Shown: positions 25,257 through 34,207, numbered from the stretch's first letter. The stretch is DNA of 64,000 nucleotides from Anaeromassilibacillus senegalensis (GCF_001261775.1 NZ_LN868537.1:1-64000), one strand, 5' to 3'. The notes: generated by a model from the letters alone, not told the origin. Made by a program: numbers and translations.

Positions 25257-25303
25257 AAAAAATATAACCGATAGGCCGCTATAGCCTATCGGTTATATTT
25301 TTT
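25257..25303. terminator. 20-bp perfect bidirectional terminator
   Basis: A run of 20 bases (25257-25276) is perfectly complementary to 25284-25303 around a 7-base loop, with A- and T-runs at the outer ends. It can end the array transcript on the + strand and the sigma operon on the minus strand. Confidence 0.9.
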
Positions 25304-26012
25304 ATCTCGGTGCGACACTTTGCGCCATGTCGATCATTGTTTCAGCACTCAGATCTCCTCCAATACTGAATATGATACCGTCAGCCTGCCACATCAGTTC
25401 GCATGGGTATTTCGGATCCGGTACATCATCGGCGTAGTAATATGTTTGCCCGTCGACAATGATCGGTGATTCGAGCGTGGATTCATCAACAGATCCGCTG
25501 CGCTGTTTGAAAATCATGCGCTTTGTCTGAGATCGGTATTCTATCTCAAACGCCTCCCCAGGCTCTCGATTTAATGGACCATACAGGGTAGGCATATATC
25601 CATGAGGGAGTTCGTACGGGACGTAAATGTCCCCAACGGTCATAGATCGTATGAACATCTCGTTTTTATCTATATCAGAAAAGATCGGTTCTTGTACGTC
25701 CGAGATGCTGAAATACAGGCCGTCATAATATTTGATGATCGCCTCACGGACAGCGGTGACTGTCATAGCAGCGATTAAAGCAGCAAGCAGAGCGGCGATA
25801 ATGGCAATCGCTATGCGTTTGCCTACCTTCCTTGCTGTTTTGACAGGTCTTTGCAATATGTATTGTTCAGCTATGTAATCAATTCTGGCCATCGTTTCCG
25901 GGGATGGCTCAAAATCATCGCAAGCACCGGGAGGTATGGCGGCCAGGCTGTCGAGGAGCAGCATGTGCTGGTACTTTTCAAGCACGTGGATAGCATCGGA
26001 CTTTTTATTCAT
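25302..26012 (-). CDS. Membrane protein coupled to the sigma factor, possible anti-sigma (DUF4367-like)
   Basis: A 236-residue protein. The N-terminal ~75 residues are cytoplasmic, followed by one membrane helix (about 82-105, RIAIAIIAALLAALIAAMTVT) and an extracytoplasmic domain of about 130 residues (YVPYELPHGYMPTLYG; a DUF4367-like pattern). Its ATG overlaps the sigma-factor stop. The arrangement is that of a membrane anti-sigma factor or sensor. No classic anti-sigma zinc motif is visible, so the role is inferred from context. Confidence 0.7.
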   Translation of the reverse strand: MNKKSDAIHVLEKYQHMLLLDSLAAIPPGACDDFEPSPETMARIDYIAEQYILQRPVKTARKVGKRIAIAIIAALLAALIAAMTVTAVREAIIKYYDGLYFSISDVQEPIFSDIDKNEMFIRSMTVGDIYVPYELPHGYMPTLYGPLNREPGEAFEIEYRSQTKRMIFKQRSGSVDESTLESPIIVDGQTYYYADDVPDPKYPCELMWQADGIIFSIGGDLSAETMIDMAQSVAPR

Positions 26013-26584
26013 AATCTGCCTCCCTTCATGCGGCTTTTAAGGTCTATACCGCAGTCGTCAAAATAAACACACATCTTTTTCAGGCCGCGTTCCCATTTTC
26101 GCTGAATAGCCTTTGCATTTTTGTTCAACAGGTGAGCAATTTCACTGAGCTTATATCCGTAGGCGATTTTTAGCGTGAAAATGTCCCTCGTTTCACGCGG
26201 CAGTGACAGCAGAAAGTCTCGAAAGAGCATCTTAAAATCCATATCGTCTTCTGATTCATTTTCCAAAATATCAAAGAAATTGTCTCCATCAGAGTCAATG
26301 GGAATTATTCTTTCGTGTTTTAAAACATCTTTAGCTAAGTTCCTGGCAACTGTAGCTATAAAGTTTTTAAGATGATCTTCAGATTTACAATGGTCGAAAA
26401 ACTTATCAGGTGAGCTCATCATTTTTTCAAATACGGCTGCGGCAACTTCCTCTGACTTTTTGGAATCGTTTAAGATGGAATTTGCTGTATGTACAGCGAG
26501 GTTAAAGTACCGTAAAAATGCTGATTTTATTTTATCTGCATACTGGTTGGCCGAATCCGAGGGGCCAGTCAGCAAAATCCACAA
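26009..26584 (-). CDS. ECF-like sigma-70 family RNA polymerase sigma factor
   Basis: About 191 residues from TTG 26584. A region 2-like segment (AAAVFEKMM...LKNFIATVARNLAKDVLKHER) is followed by an acidic linker and a region 4 helix-turn-helix (LPRETRDIFTLKIAYGYKLSEIAHLLNKNAKAIQRKWERGLKKM). The TTG is selected because GGGAGG lies 7 bases upstream. The reading frame runs further upstream, but that part coincides with a long hairpin. The sigma and its partner are either prophage cargo or host genes next to the boundary. Confidence 0.82.
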   Translation of the reverse strand: MWILLTGPSDSANQYADKIKSAFLRYFNLAVHTANSILNDSKKSEEVAAAVFEKMMSSPDKFFDHCKSEDHLKNFIATVARNLAKDVLKHERIIPIDSDGDNFFDILENESEDDMDFKMLFRDFLLSLPRETRDIFTLKIAYGYKLSEIAHLLNKNAKAIQRKWERGLKKMCVYFDDCGIDLKSRMKGGRL

Positions 26585-26589
26585 AATAA

Positions 26590-26641
26590 GAACCTCCCAA
26601 TGTGATATCAGTCTGAGTAACGATATCATATTGGGAGGTTC
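26590..26641 (-). promoter_or_regulatory. Hairpin hiding the ribosome site of the sigma gene
   Basis: On the minus strand GAACCTCCCAAT pairs with ATTGGGAGGTTC (12 bp), then a 2x2 internal loop and GATATC/GATATC (6 bp) around a 12-base loop. The GGGAGG used for the TTG start lies wholly inside the 3' arm. The structure should block translation unless melted or bound, or act as an attenuator. Confidence 0.75.
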
Positions 26642-26644
26642 TAT

Positions 26645-26727
26645 CATGTAAATGGTGTACAATTATCACAGGTAATATATGTCACGATTACACAATTATG
26701 GAATTTACTATAGGATGAACAATCTTA
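26645..26727. other. Inferred right attachment region of the prophage
   Basis: A conserved host gene runs normally from 26829 to about 26730 on the minus strand and then departs from its expected sequence. The stretch just beyond contains an imperfect dyad (GTAAT...ATTAC near 26673-26698) of the sort used by serine integrases. The core cannot be fixed without the left end. Confidence 0.5.
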
Positions 26728-26829
26728 TTCACTGCAACTGTCGTAAATCCGCATGGCGTCGATACACACGGCTTCTTTAAAATCTGCACCTGGTTCCTGC
26801 GGGGTGCATCCGCAATTATTTTCATCCAT
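26725..26829 (-). pseudogene. Truncated N-terminus of a conserved clostridial protein (spore-coat-like)
   Basis: Thirty-four codons from ATG 26829 with an AGGAGG site, reading MDENNCGCTPQEPG then KEAVCIDAMRIYDSCSE and a stop. From memory, a protein family widespread in Clostridia has an N-terminus close to KEAVCIDTxRVYDSCSDKDCLED and is about 150 residues long. Here the codon expected to be Lys is TAA, the next two (Asp, Cys) still fit, and then similarity ends. This is best explained by prophage insertion within the gene. Confidence 0.65.
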
Positions 26830-27050
26830 GGTAAATCCTCCTAACATCTGAAATAAGGTGTTTGTTGTGCGATAAGACCTTGTTTCTCTTTAACATTTTA
26901 TGGAAGTGTGTTCTTTTTGTTACAGGAATTTTAGAAAAGAAATAGCGTGGCAGGGGTGCAGCGGCGTATAACGGAAATCTCTTTGGGTGAAACTTTTATC
27001 GGTTTACATAAAAGACTACGATTGTTCATATTGTATTCATAATTACTGTT
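26830..27050. other. Intergenic region before clpB
   Basis: No convincing ORF, RNA gene or terminator seen. It carries the leader of the truncated gene on the minus strand and AT-rich DNA leading to the clpB promoter. Confidence 0.6.
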
Positions 27051-27084
27051 TATAATTTTAGCAGTCTCAATGAAAGAGTGCTAA
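27051..27084 (+). promoter_or_regulatory. clpB promoter -10 and CIRCE operator (HrcA site)
   Basis: TATAAT (27051-27056) is directly followed by TTAGCAGTC-N9-GAGTGCTAA (27058-27084), the CIRCE element with one mismatch in the left arm. HrcA bound here would block initiation at normal temperature. The -35 is unclear (TTGTAT at 27031 is closely spaced). Confidence 0.9.
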
Positions 27085-27141
27085 AAACGAAGCTTTGGCC
27101 CGCATGGGCGTTGAACGTTTTACAGATAGGAGGGGCAGAAT

Positions 27142-29754
27142 ATGAATGCTCAGAAGTTTACTCAAAAATCCCTGGAGGCGATCCAAGAGGCACAAAACCT
27201 TGCCATATCCAACAACAATATGCAGATTGAAGAGGAACACCTGGTTTGCGCGCTGTTGCAGCAGCAGAACGGACTGATCCCGCAGCTGCTGAAGAAGATG
27301 GGAATTGACAGCTTATCGGTGCAGCAGGCGGTGGAAGAAAAAATTTCCCGGATTCCGGGCGTCACAGGGCCGGGCCGTGAAGCGGGGAAAATCTATGTTT
27401 CCGGCGATGTGGATGCGGTGCTGATTGCGGCGGAAAAAGAAGCCGACCGCATGAAGGACGAATATGTTTCGGTGGAGCATATCATACTTGCCGTTCTGAA
27501 CAGACCCAATCAGGCGATGCAGGATGTGTTTCAACGGTTCCATATTAAAAAGGATGCCTTCCTGACGGTATTGTCCTCTGTACGCGGAAATACCCGTGTG
27601 ACAAGCGACAGCCCGGAGGAGACATATGATGCGCTTTCCAAGTATGGGCAGGATCTGGTAGAGCTGGCAAAAAACCACAAGCTGGACCCCGTGATCGGCC
27701 GTGATTCGGAAATTCGCAACGTGATTCGCATTCTTTCCCGGAAAACGAAGAATAATCCGGTGTTGATCGGCGAGCCCGGCGTCGGTAAAACGGCGATTGC
27801 GGAAGGCTTGGCGCTGCGTATTGTGCGCGGCGACGTGCCGAATAACCTGAAGGACCGCAAGCTGTTTTCCCTTGATATGGGCGCACTGATTGCCGGCGCA
27901 AAGTTCCGTGGTGAATTTGAAGAACGATTGAAGGCGGTCTTGAACGAGGTCAAAAAGAGCGAAGGCCGTATCATTCTGTTTATCGATGAGCTGCACACGA
28001 TTGTAGGTGCAGGCAAGACAGAAGGCTCCATGGATGCCGGCAACCTGCTCAAACCGATGCTGGCACGCGGTGAGCTGCACTGTATCGGCGCCACAACACT
28101 AAATGAGTACCACCAGTATATTGAAAAGGACCCGGCACTGGAACGCCGTTTTCAGCCCGTCATGGTGGATGAGCCGACGGTGGAAGACACGGTTTCCATC
28201 CTGCGCGGCTTGAAGGAGCGCTACGAGGTGTTCCACGGTGTCAAAATTCAGGATCAAGCGCTGATTGCCGCCGCGGTTCTCTCCAACCGCTATATTTCCG
28301 ACCGGTTCCTGCCGGACAAAGCGATTGATCTGGTGGATGAAGCCTGCGCGATGGTGCGCACGGAGATCGATTCCATGCCGACGGAGCTGGATGAGATATC
28401 GCGTAAAATCATGCAGCATGAAATTGAAGAAGCGGCTTTGAAAAAGGATACTGATCCGCTAACGCAGGAGCATTTGAAAGAGATTCAAAAAGAACTGGCA
28501 GATCTGCAAGAGCAGTTTAAAGAAATGAAGGCCAAATGGGAAAACGAAAAACAGGCGATCAGCAAGGTGCAAAAGCTGCGTGAGGAGATTGAACAGGTCA
28601 ACGCAGAGATTGAGAAGGCGGAGCGCGAATACGATCTGAATAAGGCCGCGGAGTACAAGTATGGTAAGCTTCCTGACTTGCAGAAGCAGCTTGCTGAGGA
28701 AGAGCGTATCGCGGAGGAAAGCCAGTCTTCCGATGCAAGCCTTCTGCGCGACAAGGTAACCGACGAGGAAATTGCAAAGATCATTGCGCGCTGGACCGGT
28801 ATTCCGGTTGCAAAGCTGATGGAGAGCGAGCGCGAAAAGCTGCTGCATCTCGACGATATCCTGCACCAGCGTGTGATTGGACAGGATGAGGCCGTGCAGA
28901 AGGTCAGCGAAGCGATCCTGCGTTCCCGTGCGGGCATTCAGGACCCGAACCGCCCGATCGGCTCGTTCCTGTTCCTGGGTCCAACGGGCGTCGGCAAAAC
29001 GGAGCTGGCGAAGGCGTTGGCACAGTCGCTGTTTGACGATGAACACAATATTGTGCGCATCGATATGACCGAGTATATGGAGAAGTTCTCTGTATCCCGC
29101 CTGATCGGAGCGCCTCCGGGATACGTTGGCTATGAGGAAGGCGGACAGCTGACCGAGGCGGTGCGCCGCAAGCCGTATTCCGTTGTGCTTTTTGACGAGG
29201 TGGAAAAGGCGCACCCCGATGTGTTTAATATCCTGTTGCAGGTGCTGGACGACGGACGCATTACGGATTCTCAGGGCCGCACAGTGGACTTTAAAAACAC
29301 CATCATTATCCTGACTTCCAACCTTGGTTCCAGTTATATTCTGGAAGGAATCGGGGAGGATGGACAGATCAGTGAGACGGCCAAGGAACAGGTCAGCAAC
29401 TTATTGAAAACACAATTCCGACCGGAATTCCTCAACCGTTTGGATGAAATTGTGTTCTACAAACCGCTGACCCGGTCGGAAATTTACCACATTGTGGACC
29501 TGCAGATTGCAGACTTGCGCCGCAGGTTGGAGGATAAGCAGCTTGGCGTCGAGCTGACCGCCGCGGCAAAGGATTATATTGTGGACCAGGGCTATGACCC
29601 GGTTTACGGCGCCCGCCCGTTGAAACGCTATATTCAGAGCAGAGTGGAGACGCTGATTGCAAAATTGATCATTCAAGCCGAGTTGAAACCCCGCACGGTG
29701 CTGACCGTTGATTATGATGGAAAGCAGCTGACGGTTTGCCCATCCGACCGATAA
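27142..29754 (+). CDS. clpB: ATP-dependent chaperone ClpB
   Basis: An 870-residue Hsp100 disaggregase. The N domain (residues 1-150) is followed by a first AAA+ domain with Walker A GEPGVGKT at 210-217, a long coiled-coil M domain (about 410-530; [21 protein letters not shown]), and a second AAA+ domain with GPTGVGKT at 613-620. There is no ClpP-binding loop of the ClpA type. It works with DnaK to pull apart aggregates in the cytoplasm. Regulation is by the CIRCE element in its promoter. Complete and of normal length. Confidence 0.97.
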   Translation: MNAQKFTQKSLEAIQEAQNLAISNNNMQIEEEHLVCALLQQQNGLIPQLLKKMGIDSLSVQQAVEEKISRIPGVTGPGREAGKIYVSGDVDAVLIAAEKEADRMKDEYVSVEHIILAVLNRPNQAMQDVFQRFHIKKDAFLTVLSSVRGNTRVTSDSPEETYDALSKYGQDLVELAKNHKLDPVIGRDSEIRNVIRILSRKTKNNPVLIGEPGVGKTAIAEGLALRIVRGDVPNNLKDRKLFSLDMGALIAGAKFRGEFEERLKAVLNEVKKSEGRIILFIDELHTIVGAGKTEGSMDAGNLLKPMLARGELHCIGATTLNEYHQYIEKDPALERRFQPVMVDEPTVEDTVSILRGLKERYEVFHGVKIQDQALIAAAVLSNRYISDRFLPDKAIDLVDEACAMVRTEIDSMPTELDEISRKIMQHEIEEAALKKDTDPLTQEHLKEIQKELADLQEQFKEMKAKWENEKQAISKVQKLREEIEQVNAEIEKAEREYDLNKAAEYKYGKLPDLQKQLAEEERIAEESQSSDASLLRDKVTDEEIAKIIARWTGIPVAKLMESEREKLLHLDDILHQRVIGQDEAVQKVSEAILRSRAGIQDPNRPIGSFLFLGPTGVGKTELAKALAQSLFDDEHNIVRIDMTEYMEKFSVSRLIGAPPGYVGYEEGGQLTEAVRRKPYSVVLFDEVEKAHPDVFNILLQVLDDGRITDSQGRTVDFKNTIIILTSNLGSSYILEGIGEDGQISETAKEQVSNLLKTQFRPEFLNRLDEIVFYKPLTRSEIYHIVDLQIADLRRRLEDKQLGVELTAAAKDYIVDQGYDPVYGARPLKRYIQSRVETLIAKLIIQAELKPRTVLTVDYDGKQLTVCPSDR

Positions 29755-29766
29755 CAGCCATATTTT

Positions 29767-29808
29767 TGCCCTCGTCCTGCGCCGGGTGCGCAAGGCGGGG
29801 GCATTTTT
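29767..29808 (+). terminator. clpB terminator
   Basis: A GC-rich hairpin (TGCCC...GGGCA) followed by TTTTTC lies shortly after the clpB stop. Confidence 0.75.
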
Positions 29809-29832
29809 CATCTAACGCCAAAAGGGAATTGC

Positions 29833-29861
29833 TTGTACATTCCACGGGAATGCGATATAAT
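29833..29861 (+). promoter_or_regulatory. Promoter of the xpaC-telA operon
   Basis: TTGTAC (29833-29838), 17 bases, TATAAT (29856-29861). The first gene starts 46 bases after the -10. Confidence 0.75.
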
Positions 29862-29906
29862 AGGACTTACATTCGATTGCTGTGAAAAGCATCACGGAGG
29901 AATGTC

Positions 29907-31076
29907 ATGAAAGATAAGCAACCTTTTGAGGATTTAGAGAGACAGCTTTCCGACCTGGGGGACCAGATCAATCAAACCGTAAAAGACGCACTGCACTCCG
30001 AAGGGTTTGAAGAGCTCAAAGGCTCTGTCCGCTCTGTTGGAAAAGAGGTCGGCCGGTCCGTAAAGAGATCGGTACGGGAGAGCAAAAGAAGAAAGCCCTA
30101 TGTGAAAAATACGCCGGTTCCGATGGAGCCGCAGCCTGTGATGCGTGTGATGCGCAAACCGGCGGGAAATGTTTCCGGCGTTTTAATGCAGGTATTTGGC
30201 TTGTTGGGTGCAATTCCCACAAGCATTGCGCTACTTGTTTTTACGGCATTGTTTTTTGCCGTTCCCATGGGGGCTGTTTCCTATGCCATTGCTGCGTCCT
30301 GTACGGCGCCGGTGTGCCTGGGGAGTATTGTACTGACCGCCTGCGGTAAAAGCAGGCGCCGCCGCGCGCAGCGGTTTATGCGGTATCAGGCGCAGTTGGG
30401 CAGCGATCCGTATTGTTCCATTCAACAGCTGGCCGCTTCCGTCGGGGAGTCCAAGGACTTTGTCGTAAAGGATCTGCGCAAGATGATCCAAAGGGGAATG
30501 TTTCCCGAAGGGCATATCGACGAGCAGCAGACTTGCCTGATGGTGACAAACGAGACTTACCAGCAGTATTTACAGGCGCAGGAAAGCGCCAAACGCCGTT
30601 TGCAGGGTGAGGAGCAAAAACAGGAGTCTGCGGCGCAGGACGGCGATCTGGAAGCCGCGATCGCCGAGGGGCGCGATTATATCTGGCAGATCAGGGAAGC
30701 GAACCGGGCCATTCCAGAGCCTGAAATTTCTGAAGAGTTGGACCGTCTGGGGGAGATATCCTCCAAGATTTTCAGCCATGTGGAAAGTCATCCGGAAAAG
30801 CTGCCGGAAATCCGCAGGTTTATGCAATATTACCTGCCTACGACTTTGAAGCTGGTAAAAGCATACCGCGAGTTCAACGAGCAGCCGGTTCAGGGGGAAA
30901 ATATCTCCAACACCAAGCTGGAAATCTGCCGCGCACTGCACACCATTAATCGGGCGTTTGAAAACCTGCTGGACAGTTTATTCCAGAACGAAGCTCTGGA
31001 TATTTCAACGGATATTTCCGCGCTGAAAACAATGCTGGCGCAGGAGGGGCTGACGGAAGATCAGTTTCATAAATGA
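29907..31076 (+). CDS. XpaC-like protein (5-bromo-4-chloroindolyl phosphate hydrolysis family)
   Basis: A 389-residue protein. It has an N-terminal charged helix, two membrane segments (about residues 95-120 and 125-150), and a cytoplasmic part with a winged-helix-like stretch (SIQQLAASVGESKDFVVKDLRKMI) and a helical C-terminal XpaC domain. The family is defined by its link to TelA-type genes, as here. The biochemical role is poorly known; a membrane-stress or tellurite-resistance function is usually proposed. A co-transcribed telA follows after 25 bases. Confidence 0.8.
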   Translation: MKDKQPFEDLERQLSDLGDQINQTVKDALHSEGFEELKGSVRSVGKEVGRSVKRSVRESKRRKPYVKNTPVPMEPQPVMRVMRKPAGNVSGVLMQVFGLLGAIPTSIALLVFTALFFAVPMGAVSYAIAASCTAPVCLGSIVLTACGKSRRRRAQRFMRYQAQLGSDPYCSIQQLAASVGESKDFVVKDLRKMIQRGMFPEGHIDEQQTCLMVTNETYQQYLQAQESAKRRLQGEEQKQESAAQDGDLEAAIAEGRDYIWQIREANRAIPEPEISEELDRLGEISSKIFSHVESHPEKLPEIRRFMQYYLPTTLKLVKAYREFNEQPVQGENISNTKLEICRALHTINRAFENLLDSLFQNEALDISTDISALKTMLAQEGLTEDQFHK

Positions 31077-31101
31077 ACCAAAATGATCGGAGGATAACAC
31101 C

Positions 31102-32238
31102 ATGGATGATATGCTGCAGGAAACCCCTACATTGACTTTTGAGCCCTTCAAGGAGGAAACCCCGTCTGTGCTGCAGAAGGCCCCGGAAAAGGAGCCTGCG
31201 CCCGTGTTTGACGACAGTATGCTGACCCCGGAAGAGCGCCAGATGGTGGATAGCTTTGCATCGCAGATCGACCTGCACAACACCAGTATGATTTTACAGT
31301 TTGGCGCGGGTGCACAGAAAAAGATGGCCGACTTCTCCGAAACCGCGTTGAACAAGGTGCGCACCAAGGATTTGGGCGAGGTGGGCGAAATGCTTTCCAG
31401 CGTTGTCTCCGAGCTCAAAAGCTTTGACGTGGAAGAGGAAGAAAAGGGCGTCTTTGGCTTCTTTAAACGCAGTGCCAATAAGATCAATGCAATGAAAGCC
31501 AAGTATGACCGCGCCGAAGTCAACGTGGAAAAAATCTGCCATGTTTTGGAGGGGCACCAGGTCCAGTTGCTCAAGGATGTCGCCATGCTGGATAAGATGT
31601 ACGAAATGAACAAGGTCTATTTTAAAGAATTGTCCATGTACATTCTGGCGGGCAAAAAAAAGCTGGCGCAGGTACAGGGAGAAGAGCTTCCCGCGCTGGT
31701 GGCAAAGGCGCAGCAGTCCGGGCTTCCGGAGGATGCGCAGGCGGCGAACGATCTTGCTTCCCTCTGCAACCGGTTTGACAAAAAGCTGCACGACCTGGAA
31801 CTGACGCGGATGATCTCCATCCAGATGGCGCCGGAAATCCGCTTGGTGCAGAACAACGACACGCAGATGTCGGATAAAATTCAATCCACGCTGGTCAACA
31901 CCATTCCGCTCTGGAAGAGCCAGATGGCGTTGGCTTTGGGGATCGCGCATTCTCAGCAGGCGGCGCAGGCGCAGCGTCAGGTCACCGATATGACGAACGA
32001 GCTGTTGCGCAAGAATGCCTCCACGCTGAAAATGGCGACGGTAGAGACGGCGAAGGAATCGGAGCGCGGTATTGTCGATATTGAGACTCTGCGCGCTACC
32101 AATGAAAGCCTGATTTCCACATTGGACGAGGTGGTTCGCATCCAGGAGGAAGGCCGCCAGAAGCGCCGCGAGGCGGAAGTGGAAATCGGACGTCTGGAAG
32201 GCGAGCTGAAACAGAAACTCCTGCAGATCAGGGGATAA
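31102..32238 (+). CDS. TelA-family toxic anion resistance protein
   Basis: A 378-residue, almost wholly helical protein beginning MDDMLQETPTLTFEPF. The TelA signature appears as MLTPEERQMVDSFASQIDLHNTSMILQFGAGAQKKMADFSE and the late STLKMATVETAKESERGIVDIETLRATNESLI. Such proteins work with XpaC partners in tolerance to tellurite and some cell-envelope agents; the mechanism is not known. Complete. Confidence 0.88.
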   Translation: MDDMLQETPTLTFEPFKEETPSVLQKAPEKEPAPVFDDSMLTPEERQMVDSFASQIDLHNTSMILQFGAGAQKKMADFSETALNKVRTKDLGEVGEMLSSVVSELKSFDVEEEEKGVFGFFKRSANKINAMKAKYDRAEVNVEKICHVLEGHQVQLLKDVAMLDKMYEMNKVYFKELSMYILAGKKKLAQVQGEELPALVAKAQQSGLPEDAQAANDLASLCNRFDKKLHDLELTRMISIQMAPEIRLVQNNDTQMSDKIQSTLVNTIPLWKSQMALALGIAHSQQAAQAQRQVTDMTNELLRKNASTLKMATVETAKESERGIVDIETLRATNESLISTLDEVVRIQEEGRQKRREAEVEIGRLEGELKQKLLQIRG

Positions 32239-32308
32239 AAGCAAAAAGGCTTGAATTGACAGAAAGTAGGCCTGTCATAATTGATAGAATGCATGAGAAA
32301 TCAGCTAA

Positions 32309-32347
32309 AAGAGCGATCCCCCCGCCGAAGGCGGGGGGATCGCTCTT
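32309..32347. terminator. 18-bp perfect GC-rich hairpin
   Basis: Bases 32309-32326 pair perfectly with 32330-32347 around GAA. It lies between telA and the converging MerR gene, so it can serve both strands. Confidence 0.85.
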
Positions 32348-32413
32348 ATACTGCCAAATATTTATGCAGAATTGCGTTGTAACCGAACCTCATTTTACTG
32401 TATGGAACTCTTT

Positions 32414-33151
32414 TCAACGGGAGCAGTAAACACGGATGGCTTCTGCAATAAATTGAGTCAGGCTATCGCCGTATCGGTCAATGTTCTGCTGGAACCGGGT
32501 GTCCGCGAGATACATTTCACCCAGCCCCATCAGCGTTTCGTTGTCGCACGCATAAAAATTGCGGGAAAGGTACGACTGGTAAGCCGCAACGGTTTCCTGT
32601 ACGGCGGGGCTGTCGGGAGACTGGTCCATATTGGCGGCAAATGCCCGGAAAAGCGATTCCATTTCCTGTTGTACCCGATCCCAATCCTTCTTGGTATAAG
32701 CTGCGGTTTTGCGCTGGCTTTCCTGATAGGCTTCCGTATTTCCCCAGCGTTCCTTTGCCTCCTGCGCGTATTCCTTTTGTGCCGCTTCGATCGCGTTGTT
32801 GTCAAATTCTTTTAAGCTCATATCTTTTTCTCCTTTCAAAATACTGTCGATCAGGCCAATCAGTCCTTCTAAACGTTCCTTTTTCATGTGGAGCAGGGAA
32901 CGGTGACGGGCCAGCGCCTGGTTTGCGTCAAAGGAGGGACAGTCCAAAATAGATTGGATTTCCTGCAAGGGAAAGTCCAGTTCCCGGAAAAACAGGATCT
33001 GTTGCAGGCGGGCAATTTCTTCCGGTCCATATAGACGGTAGCCGGCTTCGGTGGTCTCCGCCGGATGCAGGAGCCCTATTTCATCGTAATAATGCAGTGT
33101 GCGCACACTGACGCCGCAGAGCCGGGAAATTTCCTTGACGGTTTGTTTCAT
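32414..33151 (-). CDS. MerR-family regulator with TipAS drug-binding domain
   Basis: A 245-residue protein from the ATG with an AAAGGAGTGG site. The N-terminal winged helix (TVKEISRLCGVSVRTLHYYDEIGLLHPAETTEAGYR) is canonical MerR. A coiled-coil dimer helix and a C-terminal TipAS-like helical domain (YQSYLSRNFYACDNETLMGLGEMYLADTRF) follow. TipA-type proteins bind thiopeptides or other drugs and switch on their own promoter. The promoter upstream has the right 19-bp spacer. Confidence 0.92.
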   Translation of the reverse strand: MKQTVKEISRLCGVSVRTLHYYDEIGLLHPAETTEAGYRLYGPEEIARLQQILFFRELDFPLQEIQSILDCPSFDANQALARHRSLLHMKKERLEGLIGLIDSILKGEKDMSLKEFDNNAIEAAQKEYAQEAKERWGNTEAYQESQRKTAAYTKKDWDRVQQEMESLFRAFAANMDQSPDSPAVQETVAAYQSYLSRNFYACDNETLMGLGEMYLADTRFQQNIDRYGDSLTQFIAEAIRVYCSR

Positions 33152-33175
33152 CTGATCCACTCCTTTGCTGCACTC

Positions 33176-33206
33176 AGCATAATCGATGACGTAACGTCAG
33201 AGTCAA
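33176..33206 (-). promoter_or_regulatory. MerR-type 19-bp-spacer promoter with central dyad
   Basis: On the minus strand TTGACT, exactly 19 bases, then TATGCT. The spacer contains the dyad TGACGT-T-ACGTCA. The overlong spacer and central palindrome are the hallmark of promoters twisted into activity by MerR proteins, so the TipA-like gene is probably self-activated. Confidence 0.85.
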
Positions 33207-33286
33207 GCATTTTTTTAATATGACAGAAGTTGTCTGTTTTTTCTGTTATACTTATAGCAGGAGAAAAAGAGAAGGGAAATATTTTT

Positions 33287-34207
33287 ATGCAGATACATCG
33301 CCTGTTTGAAATCGTCTATTTGCTGATGGAGCGCGGCTCTATCACGGCGGCAAAGCTCGCGGAACATTTTGAGGTTTCCACACGGACGATCTATCGGGAT
33401 ATCGATACGTTGTCCGGCGCGGGCATCCCGATCTATGCAAGCAAGGGACGCGGCGGCGGCATTCAGCTTCTGCCGAATTTTGTGCTGAATAAATCGCTGC
33501 TGTCTGAATCGGAGCAAAATGAAATCCTGTTTGCGCTGCAAAGCCTGCAGGCCACAAATGCCGTACAGAGCCAGCAGACGCTTACCCGCCTCAGCGGCCT
33601 GTTCCGTCGAAGCAGCGTGGACTGGATCGATGTGGACTTTTCCCGTTGGGGCGGCGGCGAATGGGAGAGGCAGAAATTCGTCTCTTTGAAAACCGCGATT
33701 TTGGAAAGCCGTGCAATCGAGTTTGTCTATTATAACGGGGCCGGAGAGAAAAGCAAACGGAAAGCGGAGCCGGTCAAGCTGCGGTTTAAAAACGATAGCT
33801 GGTATTTGCAGGCATTTTGCCTGTCCAAGCAGGCGTTCCGCACGTTTAAAATCAGCCGCATGCAGGATGTGCGGGTGCTGGAGCAACCCATTGAACCAAG
33901 GGGCATGCCCGTTCCGGATTTGGAAATGCAGGAAACGGCGTGCGGCAGTTTGGTCCAAGTGGAGCTGGTGTTTTCTCCCAAGGTGGCGTTTCGCCTGTTT
34001 GACGAATTTGCGCCGGACCAGATACAGAAAAGGGAGGATGGGAGCTTTTATGTGACGGTTCAATATCCGGAGAACGACTGGATTTGCAGTTATCTGTTGT
34101 CCTTTGGAGCGCATGTGAAGGTACTTTCACCGTCCTACCTGCAAAAACTTTTGCAGGAGCAAGCCAGGCGCATCATCGGCCAATATCAAACAGAACAAAA
34201 GTTTTAA
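33287..34207 (+). CDS. HTH transcriptional regulator with WYL domain (YafY-like)
   Basis: A 306-residue protein. The N-terminal helix-turn-helix (GSITAAKLAEHFEVSTRTIYRDIDTLSGAGIPIYASKG) is of the DeoR/YafY type. The central WYL domain (ESRAIEFVYYNGAGEKSKRKAEPVKLRFKNDSWYLQAFC) binds ligands or nucleic acids. It is next to a gene for a GyrI-like protein, which may be its target. ATG 33287 has a GAAGGG site. Confidence 0.92.
   Translation: MQIHRLFEIVYLLMERGSITAAKLAEHFEVSTRTIYRDIDTLSGAGIPIYASKGRGGGIQLLPNFVLNKSLLSESEQNEILFALQSLQATNAVQSQQTLTRLSGLFRRSSVDWIDVDFSRWGGGEWERQKFVSLKTAILESRAIEFVYYNGAGEKSKRKAEPVKLRFKNDSWYLQAFCLSKQAFRTFKISRMQDVRVLEQPIEPRGMPVPDLEMQETACGSLVQVELVFSPKVAFRLFDEFAPDQIQKREDGSFYVTVQYPENDWICSYLLSFGAHVKVLSPSYLQKLLQEQARRIIGQYQTEQKF

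Larger units (their letters stand above)
1..26724. mobile_element. Prophage, structural to right-end portion (left end outside window)
   Basis: The gene order from terminase through portal, capsid, tail, lysis and receptor-binding genes is that of a Firmicute siphovirus. Almost all structural genes are on the + strand and many overlap at start/stop codons. No integrase, repressor or replication genes are seen, so the left end is outside the window. The right end is inferred from a conserved host gene cut after 34 codons at 26725-26829; beyond it the genes are ordinary chromosomal ones. Whether the sigma/anti-sigma-like pair (25302-26584) belongs to the phage depends on this boundary, which is an inference. 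Confidence 0.9.

Noticed and set aside
32309..32347. The perfect GC-rich hairpin as a mobile-element end
   Set aside because: It is a single copy between converging genes, so a bidirectional terminator explains it.
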